Shown in pieces: positions 54,261-61,573 of a stretch of DNA of 64,000 nucleotides. The stretch lies in assembly GCA_013360745.1 (NCBI GenBank), contig JABWBA010000005.1, positions 1-64,000 on the forward strand, written 5' to 3'. Position numbers and translations under genes: made by a program. Each line of letters starts with the position of its first letter. Positions within the stretch are counted from its first letter, which is position 1. The notes beneath the pieces were generated by a model. The model worked only from the letters and a program-made list of their open reading frames with translations. It did not search any database and was not told where the DNA came from. This DNA is from Chthonomonadales bacterium. GTDB lineage: Bacteria > Armatimonadota > Chthonomonadetes > Chthonomonadales > CAJBBX01.

Positions 54261-55859
54261 TCATGAACGCTTCTGGGCGAGGGCAGCGGCCTGTTTGGCG
54301 GCTTCCTCGAGCTGACGCGCCGCGTCCTGCCGGAGCAGTGCAGCGGTGCGATCGTCACTCTCTGATCGGGTCTCAAGATAGGCGGCAAAGGCGCTCGTCG
54401 CCTGCGCCAGCAGTGATGCGCCCTGAACGTACAGCGCCTGTACCACACCATGGGCCGGAGGGACCGCGTTGTCCGAGAGGTAGGCGGCAATGGCCGAGGA
54501 TCGCGCGTGCGCGGCCATGGCCTTCGTATGGGCGTCCTCACCTGTGACCGTGCCGGAGAGGAAATCCCTCCGCAGGGCGGTCAGATCGGCGACGACATCG
54601 CGCGCGGCGCCGTCGATGATCTCCAGGATAGCCCGATACGTCGCCGTGTACTCCCCATCGTCGGCTCCGCCGGATGCTTTGACAGCGGCCTGGAGTTCGA
54701 CGGAGGCTTCGTCGAATCGGAGGGCCTGGGCGCGCAATCGAGCGATTCTGAACCCGGGCAGCGGATTCCTGGGATCGGCGGTGCGCGCGGCCTTGTAGGC
54801 GACTTCGGCCTCCGCGGTATGGCCCTGATTCGCCTCCGCGTCTCCGATCGCCACCTGGTAGAGGGCGTTGCCCGGCTCCAGTGCGGCGGCCTCACGATAG
54901 CGTGCGAGCGCTTCCGCCGGTTCATCCGTGTCCCGGTATCCGTCGCCGAGGAGTTTCAGGAGATTGGCGGACTGGGGGCACAGGGCGACGGCCCGTGTGG
55001 CTTCGTCTCTGGCGGCTTCATTCCATCCACGACTGCGGAGGGCGGCGATGAGCTCGCCTCGCAGTTTCGGGTCGCGGGGGTGTTCTGTAACTGCTTTCCG
55101 GAGCGTCACGATCAAGTTCGAGGTATCGCCGGCACGGCGGAAGCGATCGATCAGCAGGTCGGCCGTCGTTGGCGGCTGCGCCTTCGGGCCCTCGGATGTC
55201 GGCGGCGTCACCGGACGCGCCGGCTCCTGCGGATCCGGCTTCGAAATCGGAGGCGTCACGGTTTCGGGTGTCGGCTGAACCGGCGTCGTTACGTTGCCTG
55301 GCGCAACGACCGGCGCTTCGGCGATGCGGCGAGCGATCGCATCGACATGGGCGTGGATCGCTTCGAGCAGTTCGGGCCGTCGCGATCGGGAGCGAACCGG
55401 TCGGAGGGTGTCGGCGAAGACGCTGGACCAGCGGCGTCCTCCCATCTCGACGAGCATCCCCGCCTCGGCCCCCACCCCTTCTCGCGTCTTGACCGCGCTG
55501 ACGGTGACGATATAGACCGCGCCGATCGCGACCGCGATCCTTTCCGCGTCTGCGGAGCTGAGGTAGGCGGGCGTCTCACCCGGTTTGAGATGGCCTGCTC
55601 GAACCGCGGCCGCGATACGGGGTTCATCGGGTTTGTAGATGATCACATCATAACGACCCGCTTCGGTCAGGGAGCGCGCAAGGAAGAAGCCGATATCGAC
55701 AAAGTCGGAATCGGCTTTGAGCGTTCTGGGCTGCGATACAAGCAGCAACCGAGGTTTCACGGCAGCCGGGGTCTGCTGGGCTGCGCTCCGACCTGCACTC
55801 GCCCCGTAGATCGCGAGGAAGGCGATCGGCAGCGCCCACCGTCGTTGTCGCTGGATCAT
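54261..55859 (-). CDS. Exported TPR-repeat protein
   Basis: A 532-residue protein. Residues 1-29 form a signal peptide ending RSAAQQ. An N-terminal alpha/beta region (about 35-180; RLLLVSQPRTLKADSDFVDIGF, AVAIGAVYIVTVSAVK) resembles a TolB-N-like or curli-type fold. A Pro/Thr-rich linker (about 190-240) leads to at least three TPR repeats (about 250-410; AARDEATRAVALCPQSANLLKLLGDGY, EALARYREAAALEPGN), then an Ala-rich helical tail. Start ATG 55859 overlaps the upstream zinc-ribbon stop (ATGA), so the pair is coupled. Confidence 0.7.
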   Translation of the reverse strand: MIQRQRRWALPIAFLAIYGASAGRSAAQQTPAAVKPRLLLVSQPRTLKADSDFVDIGFFLARSLTEAGRYDVIIYKPDEPRIAAAVRAGHLKPGETPAYLSSADAERIAVAIGAVYIVTVSAVKTREGVGAEAGMLVEMGGRRWSSVFADTLRPVRSRSRRPELLEAIHAHVDAIARRIAEAPVVAPGNVTTPVQPTPETVTPPISKPDPQEPARPVTPPTSEGPKAQPPTTADLLIDRFRRAGDTSNLIVTLRKAVTEHPRDPKLRGELIAALRSRGWNEAARDEATRAVALCPQSANLLKLLGDGYRDTDEPAEALARYREAAALEPGNALYQVAIGDAEANQGHTAEAEVAYKAARTADPRNPLPGFRIARLRAQALRFDEASVELQAAVKASGGADDGEYTATYRAILEIIDGAARDVVADLTALRRDFLSGTVTGEDAHTKAMAAHARSSAIAAYLSDNAVPPAHGVVQALYVQGASLLAQATSAFAAYLETRSESDDRTAALLRQDAARQLEEAAKQAAALAQKRS

Positions 55860-57166
55860 CGGCACAGCTTCAGTCCCGCTTCAGAGGCGCGGATGCCGGC
55901 CCTGGCGATATCGACATCCTTTTCCGCAGCGATCCAATCTTTATAGGCGGCGATGGCTTCGTTATAGTGGCGTCTGGCGTTGGCGTTGTCGGGGATGCGC
56001 TGATAGCAGAGCGCGGCGCTCTGATGATACTGCGGCGCTTTATCCCCCGCACCCGCCAGAGCCCGTTCCCATGCCTGTGCCGCTTCACGGTAGCGTCCGG
56101 CCATCTGGAGGTTCTGGGCAATGGCCGCATTGTTGCCCGATTCCATGCTGCCGGAGCTCGACCCGCCCGGGGTGTTGGGTGAACGGCTGTCGGCCCCGGT
56201 CCCGGGCGGGGCGACGATGATCTCGATGCGCCCGGAGCCGCCGGAGTTTGCGGTGGGCGAGCTGCCGGCCGGCGGCGGTTTGGCTGCATCATCGTTGGAT
56301 CCCCGATCCGGAGTGCGGGGTTTCGGGTCGAAGAAGCTGGCCGAGCCGCCGTCGGTGTTCTGGCCGGATCGGCTGTTCTCCAGCCTCGGCTGATCGGGTG
56401 TTACTGGAAGAGGTCCGATGCCGGAACCACTGGTTGCCGCAGGGAGCTGCATCGCAGGCTGCTGGGCGGGCTGCTGCGGCTGTTGTGGTGTCGCCTGTGA
56501 CTGAGGCGCCCCGCTGAACGTCGGCGGCATGGCGGGAGGCGGAGTCTGCGCGATCGCGCCGGGATTGGTCTGGAGCGTACCGGATGGAGGGGGCGTAACG
56601 TCCCTAGGCTGGGTCCGGGAATCCCGATACGCGATAACGCCGTACCCCACCGCAATGACGACGATCGTGGTCAGGACCGCCGCCACCGTGGCCCCCGCAG
56701 GATTGTCCCAGAAGGACGGCGATGGAAGGCGTGGTGAGACGATATGGCGCGGTGCGACCTGGGCTATGCCAGTGCGGAGAGCCTCGAGCTTCTCGCGGTC
56801 GGCAATGCTCGCAGGGTTCAGCTGCAGCACCCTCTCCCGCTCGGCGATGGCGCGGTCAATGTCGTTGAGCCGCTCGTAGACGGTGCTCAGGAGAGCGTGC
56901 GCGTCGGTACCGTCTGGATTGGCATCGAGGGCGTCGTTGCAGGAATCCCTGGCAGCGATGAAATCGCCATGGTCGTAATGTCGGAATGCAGCCGCCAGCC
57001 GTTCCTTGTAGGCGGCCTCCGGGTCAGCCAGATGGACGTCAGGTTTGCCCGCAGGATCGACGACTGCGGCGGCAGCGGAATCGGCCGCAGCCTCCATCGC
57101 GCGCCCGCATTGCTTGCAGAACCGCGCGTCGTCAGGGTTCTTCGTACCGCACTGAACGCAGTACAT
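55856..57166 (-). CDS. Zinc-ribbon, TPR, transmembrane protein
   Basis: A 436-residue protein with an N-terminal zinc ribbon (CVQCGTKNPDDARFCKQCG, two CxxC knuckles), two TPR repeats (about 50-115), one membrane helix (about 155-178, VAAVLTTIVVIAVGYGVIAY), a long Pro/Gln/Ser-rich linker (about 190-350) and a C-terminal TPR pair (about 355-425; AAQAWERALAGAGDKAPQYH). The ribbon and first TPRs face the cytoplasm, the C-terminal TPRs the outside. A clear promoter lies at 57235-57207 and AGGAGG precedes ATG 57166. Linked by ATGA overlap to the TPR protein. Confidence 0.75.
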   Translation of the reverse strand: MYCVQCGTKNPDDARFCKQCGRAMEAAADSAAAAVVDPAGKPDVHLADPEAAYKERLAAAFRHYDHGDFIAARDSCNDALDANPDGTDAHALLSTVYERLNDIDRAIAERERVLQLNPASIADREKLEALRTGIAQVAPRHIVSPRLPSPSFWDNPAGATVAAVLTTIVVIAVGYGVIAYRDSRTQPRDVTPPPSGTLQTNPGAIAQTPPPAMPPTFSGAPQSQATPQQPQQPAQQPAMQLPAATSGSGIGPLPVTPDQPRLENSRSGQNTDGGSASFFDPKPRTPDRGSNDDAAKPPPAGSSPTANSGGSGRIEIIVAPPGTGADSRSPNTPGGSSSGSMESGNNAAIAQNLQMAGRYREAAQAWERALAGAGDKAPQYHQSAALCYQRIPDNANARRHYNEAIAAYKDWIAAEKDVDIARAGIRASEAGLKLCR

Positions 57167-57206
57167 CTGTTTTGTTCTACCTCCTGCCGCGTCTCATGAC
57201 TGGCTT

Positions 57207-57235
57207 ATTCTAGCCGTAATACGGTGGTTTGGCAA
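57207..57235 (-). promoter_or_regulatory. Promoter of the zinc-ribbon/TPR operon
   Basis: -35 TTGCCA at 57235-57230, 17-bp spacer, -10 TAGAAT at 57212-57207 on the minus strand. The start would lie near 57200, about 33 nt before the gene. Confidence 0.65.
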
Positions 57236-57319
57236 GAAACCCTGTCGAGCGGCACCGATTGAGCAATGTTCCATCATCTGTACCGGGCGCCCAGGCTCGG
57301 TTCCGAAAGCCGCGGTCTA

Positions 57320-59770
57320 TCAGCGGGCGGCAATCGGAACCGGCAGCATCGGCCGACGGTCCATCGGATGGTCCATGAAGAGCGGTCCGATGAACCGATG
57401 GGCAAGGTAGAGCCACTGGGCGAACTGGGACCGCGTCACGATCGCCGACGGTCGAAACTCCCGCGCGAGGCTCGGGCTTCGGGTCGAGGTGACGCCCCAG
57501 ACGTCGACATCGATCCCCCGGGCCGCAAGGGCCTGTGCGCCCGCCCAGGAGGGCGAGTCCGGCGCGACGTCGCGGTAGTGGGCGGCGTCCGTTGGGGTCC
57601 AGCCGAAGAGCCCGGCGAGCGCGGCTGCGGCCTCCGAGCGGGTGATCGATCGATCCGCCGGACCGGCGATCGTCGTCGCGTTGAGCCGCTCGCCCACGGC
57701 CTCGCCGCGGGATCGGAGGATGTGCAGCAGTCGTTCCATTTCGCCGGCCGTCAGTGGGTCGTCCGGGCGAAACGGATCGGCGGCCAGCTGGGCGGCGGGA
57801 GTCCGTTCAAGGGGAGGACTGGACGGGTAGAAACCTCGGGCCGCGAGCCATTGGACGGCCGGATAGGCCAGAGCGTGCGCCGACAGATCAGGAAGCTTGT
57901 ACAGTAGGACCTGCGCCGCGAGCGGGCCGGGGGCTCCGATGCCGTCCGCCGCAGGGCGCCGCGCATCGCCGGGGGAGGACTTCAGAAGCTCCTCCTGCAC
58001 CCGGCTGACGGGAACCTCCGTGAGGCGCAGGTGGTGGCGCAACGCAAGCGCGGCGGCAACGCCCGCGGCCGCGCCGAAGTGCATCCGAACCGGTTCCATC
58101 CGATAGGTGCCGTAGGCGACATGGGTGGCCGAGACCGCCGTGACGATGAAGAGGTCGTCCACGACCCTGGGCAGCATGATCCGAAACGGTGTTTGATGCC
58201 ATGGCGTGTACTGGGGCAGGTAGAACTCCCCTTCGCCCATGTCGCGGGTGGCCGGGTCCGGTTTCGGTTGGGTGGCATGGGAGTCCATGGCATAGTCGCC
58301 GATCCCGATCGCATCGGGGCGGACCAGCGATCTGGCGGAGAGGATGTCCGTCTCGTCCATGACCACATCACCCAGGAACCGACGCGCTTCCCGGATATAG
58401 AGCGATGCGGGCCATCCTCCATCGGCCCGAAAATCGTCTTCGGAGAGCCCCAGATTGCGCTTGCCTTCGACCGTTTGAATGTAGTAGAGGTAGCCGAGCG
58501 CGTGCTGAAGGAACGCGGCCTCCATCCTCCGCCGCTCCGCATAGCTGGCTTCCGGATAGCCGTAGTTCGTCCCCTGAAGATCGCTGCCGTAGGGATGCTG
58601 ATTGATCTCATATTTATCGTTCGGGAGTTTGCCGCTGGTAGCGTTCCAACTCCGGTTCCAGGGCGGCGCATGGCGATAGAGGGCTTCGTCGTAGCCTGTC
58701 GGGCGGGGTATCGTCCTGTCCGCGCCGGGTCCGAAGTCCTTGACGGTCATCAGATAGGAGTAGGCCTGGATCCGTCGATCGGCCCGTCCGGTGCTGGCCG
58801 GCATGATCTGGTCGCCGGCGCGGTCATAGTAGATGTGTCCCGCATGCGGCTCTCGCTCCGACCGGCCTTCGCGCCCGACGCGATACGGCGCTCCCGCCCA
58901 CGCCGCAACATCGCCGCATTCGGTAGCGTCCACCACGAGGCGCGGTCGAATGCGGCCTCGTCGACCGTCGGGGACATGGACGACGTCGACCCAGCTGATC
59001 CGTCTGGTGCGTCCCGCATCGGGGCGCAGCGCCGGCTCGGTTCCGACGGCAACGGCGCGTACCCGTCGATGCACTCGGAGCCCGGGGGCGCCAAAGACCA
59101 GCCCTTTCATGACCTCGTGCGCGACGCGCGGCTCATATCGAAGTCCGTCGCCCGTGCCGTAGCAGGCCTGAACGCCGCGGCGAAACTCCTCGAAAAAACC
59201 CGACGCATGTTCGACGCGTCGGATGTCGCTCGCTCCCAAACCGTTCACCGACATCCCGCCGAGACGCCCCGTCTCCTCCAGTAGGATCACGTCGAGACCA
59301 TATCGAGCGCCGACAACCGCCGCAGCAACGCCCGCGGTGGTGGCTCCGACCACGAGAAGATCGCATTCGGCCGTCTGCGTAATCGGCGCGTCACTTCGTT
59401 CGACGGCCGGTCGGCCAGCCGGGCCGATCGACGAGGCGTCGCGAGCTCGAACGGTATATTGATGCGTGTGAGCGGCGGGCGCGGTATCATCCCAGAAAGT
59501 CGCCGATCCGCCCGCCTGTCCGATCTCCGTTCCATCACGGTAGATGCCGTAGGAGGTGGCTCCGACGACCGGATTCCAATAGACGCGAATCGTGCCCGGC
59601 ACCGTACATACGGCCTCCACCGCCTCGGGCGCACTGGGCGCTCCCCGGGACGACGCGAGGCAAGCAAGGAGGAGGATCGGGACAGAGAGTTGACGCAATC
59701 GACATACAACACGTACAATCCCTTGGATCGATCTCAACGTCCATACTGGTGTGGAACCATCGGCAGTCAT
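57320..59770 (-). CDS. FAD-dependent oxidoreductase with Fn3-like and SLH-like regions
   Basis: An 816-residue exported flavoprotein. After a long signal region (about 1-47) comes an Fn3-like domain (about 50-125, TIRVYWNPVVGATSYGIYRDG), then the FAD-oxidoreductase core (about 130-610) with the ADP-binding loop DLLVVGATTAGVAAA, LEETGRLGGM and WVDATE-type segments. The C-terminus (about 640-800) has three SLH-like repeats (PFRPDDPLTAGEMERLL, ITRSEAAAALAGLF, IVTRSQFAQWLYLA), so it may be tethered to the S-layer or cell wall. ATG 59770 has AAGGAG 10 nt upstream. It overlaps the divergent gene at 59769 head-to-head, which is odd; TTG 59698 is the alternative. Confidence 0.8.
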   Translation of the reverse strand: MTADGSTPVWTLRSIQGIVRVVCRLRQLSVPILLLACLASSRGAPSAPEAVEAVCTVPGTIRVYWNPVVGATSYGIYRDGTEIGQAGGSATFWDDTAPAAHTHQYTVRARDASSIGPAGRPAVERSDAPITQTAECDLLVVGATTAGVAAAVVGARYGLDVILLEETGRLGGMSVNGLGASDIRRVEHASGFFEEFRRGVQACYGTGDGLRYEPRVAHEVMKGLVFGAPGLRVHRRVRAVAVGTEPALRPDAGRTRRISWVDVVHVPDGRRGRIRPRLVVDATECGDVAAWAGAPYRVGREGRSEREPHAGHIYYDRAGDQIMPASTGRADRRIQAYSYLMTVKDFGPGADRTIPRPTGYDEALYRHAPPWNRSWNATSGKLPNDKYEINQHPYGSDLQGTNYGYPEASYAERRRMEAAFLQHALGYLYYIQTVEGKRNLGLSEDDFRADGGWPASLYIREARRFLGDVVMDETDILSARSLVRPDAIGIGDYAMDSHATQPKPDPATRDMGEGEFYLPQYTPWHQTPFRIMLPRVVDDLFIVTAVSATHVAYGTYRMEPVRMHFGAAAGVAAALALRHHLRLTEVPVSRVQEELLKSSPGDARRPAADGIGAPGPLAAQVLLYKLPDLSAHALAYPAVQWLAARGFYPSSPPLERTPAAQLAADPFRPDDPLTAGEMERLLHILRSRGEAVGERLNATTIAGPADRSITRSEAAAALAGLFGWTPTDAAHYRDVAPDSPSWAGAQALAARGIDVDVWGVTSTRSPSLAREFRPSAIVTRSQFAQWLYLAHRFIGPLFMDHPMDRRPMLPVPIAAR
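59690..59719 (+). promoter_or_regulatory. Promoter of the 59769-61557-64000 gene group
   Basis: -35 TTGACG at 59690-59695, 18-bp spacer, -10 TACAAT at 59714-59719. The start would be near 59726. It lies inside the 5' end of the divergent flavoprotein gene if that starts at 59770. Confidence 0.6.
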
Positions 59771-60239
59771 GATCCCCGAGCTCCTTATCCTATTGACCCA
59801 CCCGCCGGAGCTGTACGGGCGCCTGGCAGGTGTTTTTGGCATGGACAACCCGGACTCCGTGATCCTGTGTTGTTTTTTTCAGGATGAGGATCTCCGGCGT
59901 GTCGCTTTGCAGACCATGAAACTGGAAGCCGGCAGAAGATCAGAAGGGGAGAGCGAAACCACAGAGACCCTGGCTGCGCGGTGCTCCCTGGCTCTGGCCG
60001 AAGACGACCCTCTCGATGCTCTCTTATCGGTGATCCGCTGGAGGACAACCGTTCATGGCGGAGCTTACCACAACTTCATCCTCAAGAAACGTGAGCCACC
60101 CTACTCGTACGGTCTGATTGTCTCCTTCGCAGACCTTGACCAGGGTCGCCTGGGTGAGGCCCTGAGCGCCGCTGAACGGACCATCCAGGAGCAACAGGAG
60201 GCCGTGATGGATATCTTCGGATGGGGCGTCCAGGAATGA
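59769..60239 (+). CDS. Unrecognised 156-residue protein
   Basis: Product of 156 residues with no signal peptide. It begins MIPELLILLTHPPELYGRL and contains ILCCFFQDEDLRRVALQTMKL (a double cysteine), an acidic stretch (GESETTETLAARC), and an EPPYSYGLIVSFADLDQGRLG segment; mostly predicted helical with two short strands. I do not recognise the family. ATG 59769 (or GTG 59751) lacks a good ribosome site; the promoter at 59690 supports expression. It is 31 nt upstream of a Gfo/Idh/MocA gene and probably in its operon. Confidence 0.6.
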   Translation: MIPELLILLTHPPELYGRLAGVFGMDNPDSVILCCFFQDEDLRRVALQTMKLEAGRRSEGESETTETLAARCSLALAEDDPLDALLSVIRWRTTVHGGAYHNFILKKREPPYSYGLIVSFADLDQGRLGEALSAAERTIQEQQEAVMDIFGWGVQE

Positions 60240-60270
60240 TGGCCGGACGCGCAGACGAGGGAGGAGACCG

Positions 60271-61557
60271 ATGAGCGAGGTCACACGGCGGGAACTGGCG
60301 GCCGGAGCGTTCGGATTGGCTCTGCTGACGCCCGTTGCCGGGTGCGCCGCAGGAGTCGATCGGATTCGCCTCGGTTTCATCGGCCTCGGGAACCGGGGCG
60401 CACAGCTCCTGTCCGCGGCCCTCAAACAGACCGACGTCGAGATCGTCGGACTGTGTGATGTGTACGAGCCCTATATCGATCGCGCGCGTACAACCATTGG
60501 CCGGGAGGTCCCCGCCTGGAACGATTACCGGCGCCTTCTCGAGGTCAAAGGCATGGAGGCCGTGGTCGTGGCGAGTCCGGACCACTGGCACGCGCTGCAA
60601 ACGGTCGACGCGTGCGACGCGGGCAAGGATGTCTATGTCGAGAAGCCCCTCTCGCGGACGATCTACGAAGGCCGCCGCATGGTCGAGGCCGCTCGGCGCA
60701 ATAAACGGATCGTGCAGGTCGGTCTCCAGCGTCGATCGTCGCCGATGTATCGGGAACTGGGGCAGCTTGTTCGCGGCGGCGAGATCGGCAAGGTGACCCT
60801 CGCGCAGTGCCATCGTATCAACAACATGTGGCCCGACGGCATCGGCCGAAGCCGCGCCGCCGCCGTGCCGCAGGGGCTGGACTGGGATCTGTGGCTTGGA
60901 CCGAGGGCGTCGAGACCGTTCCAACCGAATATCGCTCCGTATAAGTTCCGATGGTGGCAAGCCTATTCGTCGCAGGTGGCCAACTGGGGCGTCCATTACT
61001 TCGACGCTCTCCGCTGGATCCTCGATGAAACCGCGCCCGTCTCTGTCACGGCCCACGGCGGCCGCTTCGCAGTTGAGGATGACCGGAGCATTCCGGACAC
61101 AATGGAGGTGATCTTCGAGTTCGCGTCCGGCCGACTACTGACGTTCGGCCAGTACGAGGCCTCGGGCCTGCCTGCGCTTCGGGCGGGCGAGGTGGAACTC
61201 CGAGGAACTCTGGGTGTGATCTATGCGGGGTCGGGCGGCTATGACGTAGTGGCCGATCAGGGCGGCCAGTTTCAGACGTGGAAGCCCAGAATACGGTCGA
61301 GGACGGAGCGGCGCACTGACCCCGACCTCGATGCCGCCCATATGCGCAACTTCCTCGACTGCGTCCGGTCCCGGGCGAAGCCCAACTGCGACGTAGAGGA
61401 GGGGCATCACTCCACGGTCTTCGCGCATCTCGCGAACATCTCCCTCGCGACGCGATCTCGCCTCGAGTGGGATTCGGAGCGGGAAACGGTGCGGGGCAAC
61501 AAGGCTGCGAACCGACTGCTCCACTACCGTTATCGCGCGCCGTGGAAGCTCCGATAG
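60271..61557 (+). CDS. Gfo/Idh/MocA family oxidoreductase, exported lipoprotein (copy 3)
   Basis: A 428-residue oxidoreductase. The start TRRELAAGAFGLALL is a twin-arginine signal and VAGC provides a lipobox (C25), so it is Tat-exported and anchored. Rossmann loop GFIGLGNRGAQ, EKP motif in VYVEKPLSRT, and WGVHYFDALRWI match Gfo/Idh/MocA enzymes; related exported ones oxidise sugars with tightly bound NAD(P). ATG 60271 has GGGAGGAG 5 nt upstream. It lies between the unrecognised gene and the second GH42-like gene, 16 nt from the latter, so substrate and product handling may be linked. Confidence 0.88.
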   Translation: MSEVTRRELAAGAFGLALLTPVAGCAAGVDRIRLGFIGLGNRGAQLLSAALKQTDVEIVGLCDVYEPYIDRARTTIGREVPAWNDYRRLLEVKGMEAVVVASPDHWHALQTVDACDAGKDVYVEKPLSRTIYEGRRMVEAARRNKRIVQVGLQRRSSPMYRELGQLVRGGEIGKVTLAQCHRINNMWPDGIGRSRAAAVPQGLDWDLWLGPRASRPFQPNIAPYKFRWWQAYSSQVANWGVHYFDALRWILDETAPVSVTAHGGRFAVEDDRSIPDTMEVIFEFASGRLLTFGQYEASGLPALRAGEVELRGTLGVIYAGSGGYDVVADQGGQFQTWKPRIRSRTERRTDPDLDAAHMRNFLDCVRSRAKPNCDVEEGHHSTVFAHLANISLATRSRLEWDSERETVRGNKAANRLLHYRYRAPWKLR

Positions 61558-61573
61558 AGGGGACGGCGCGCCG

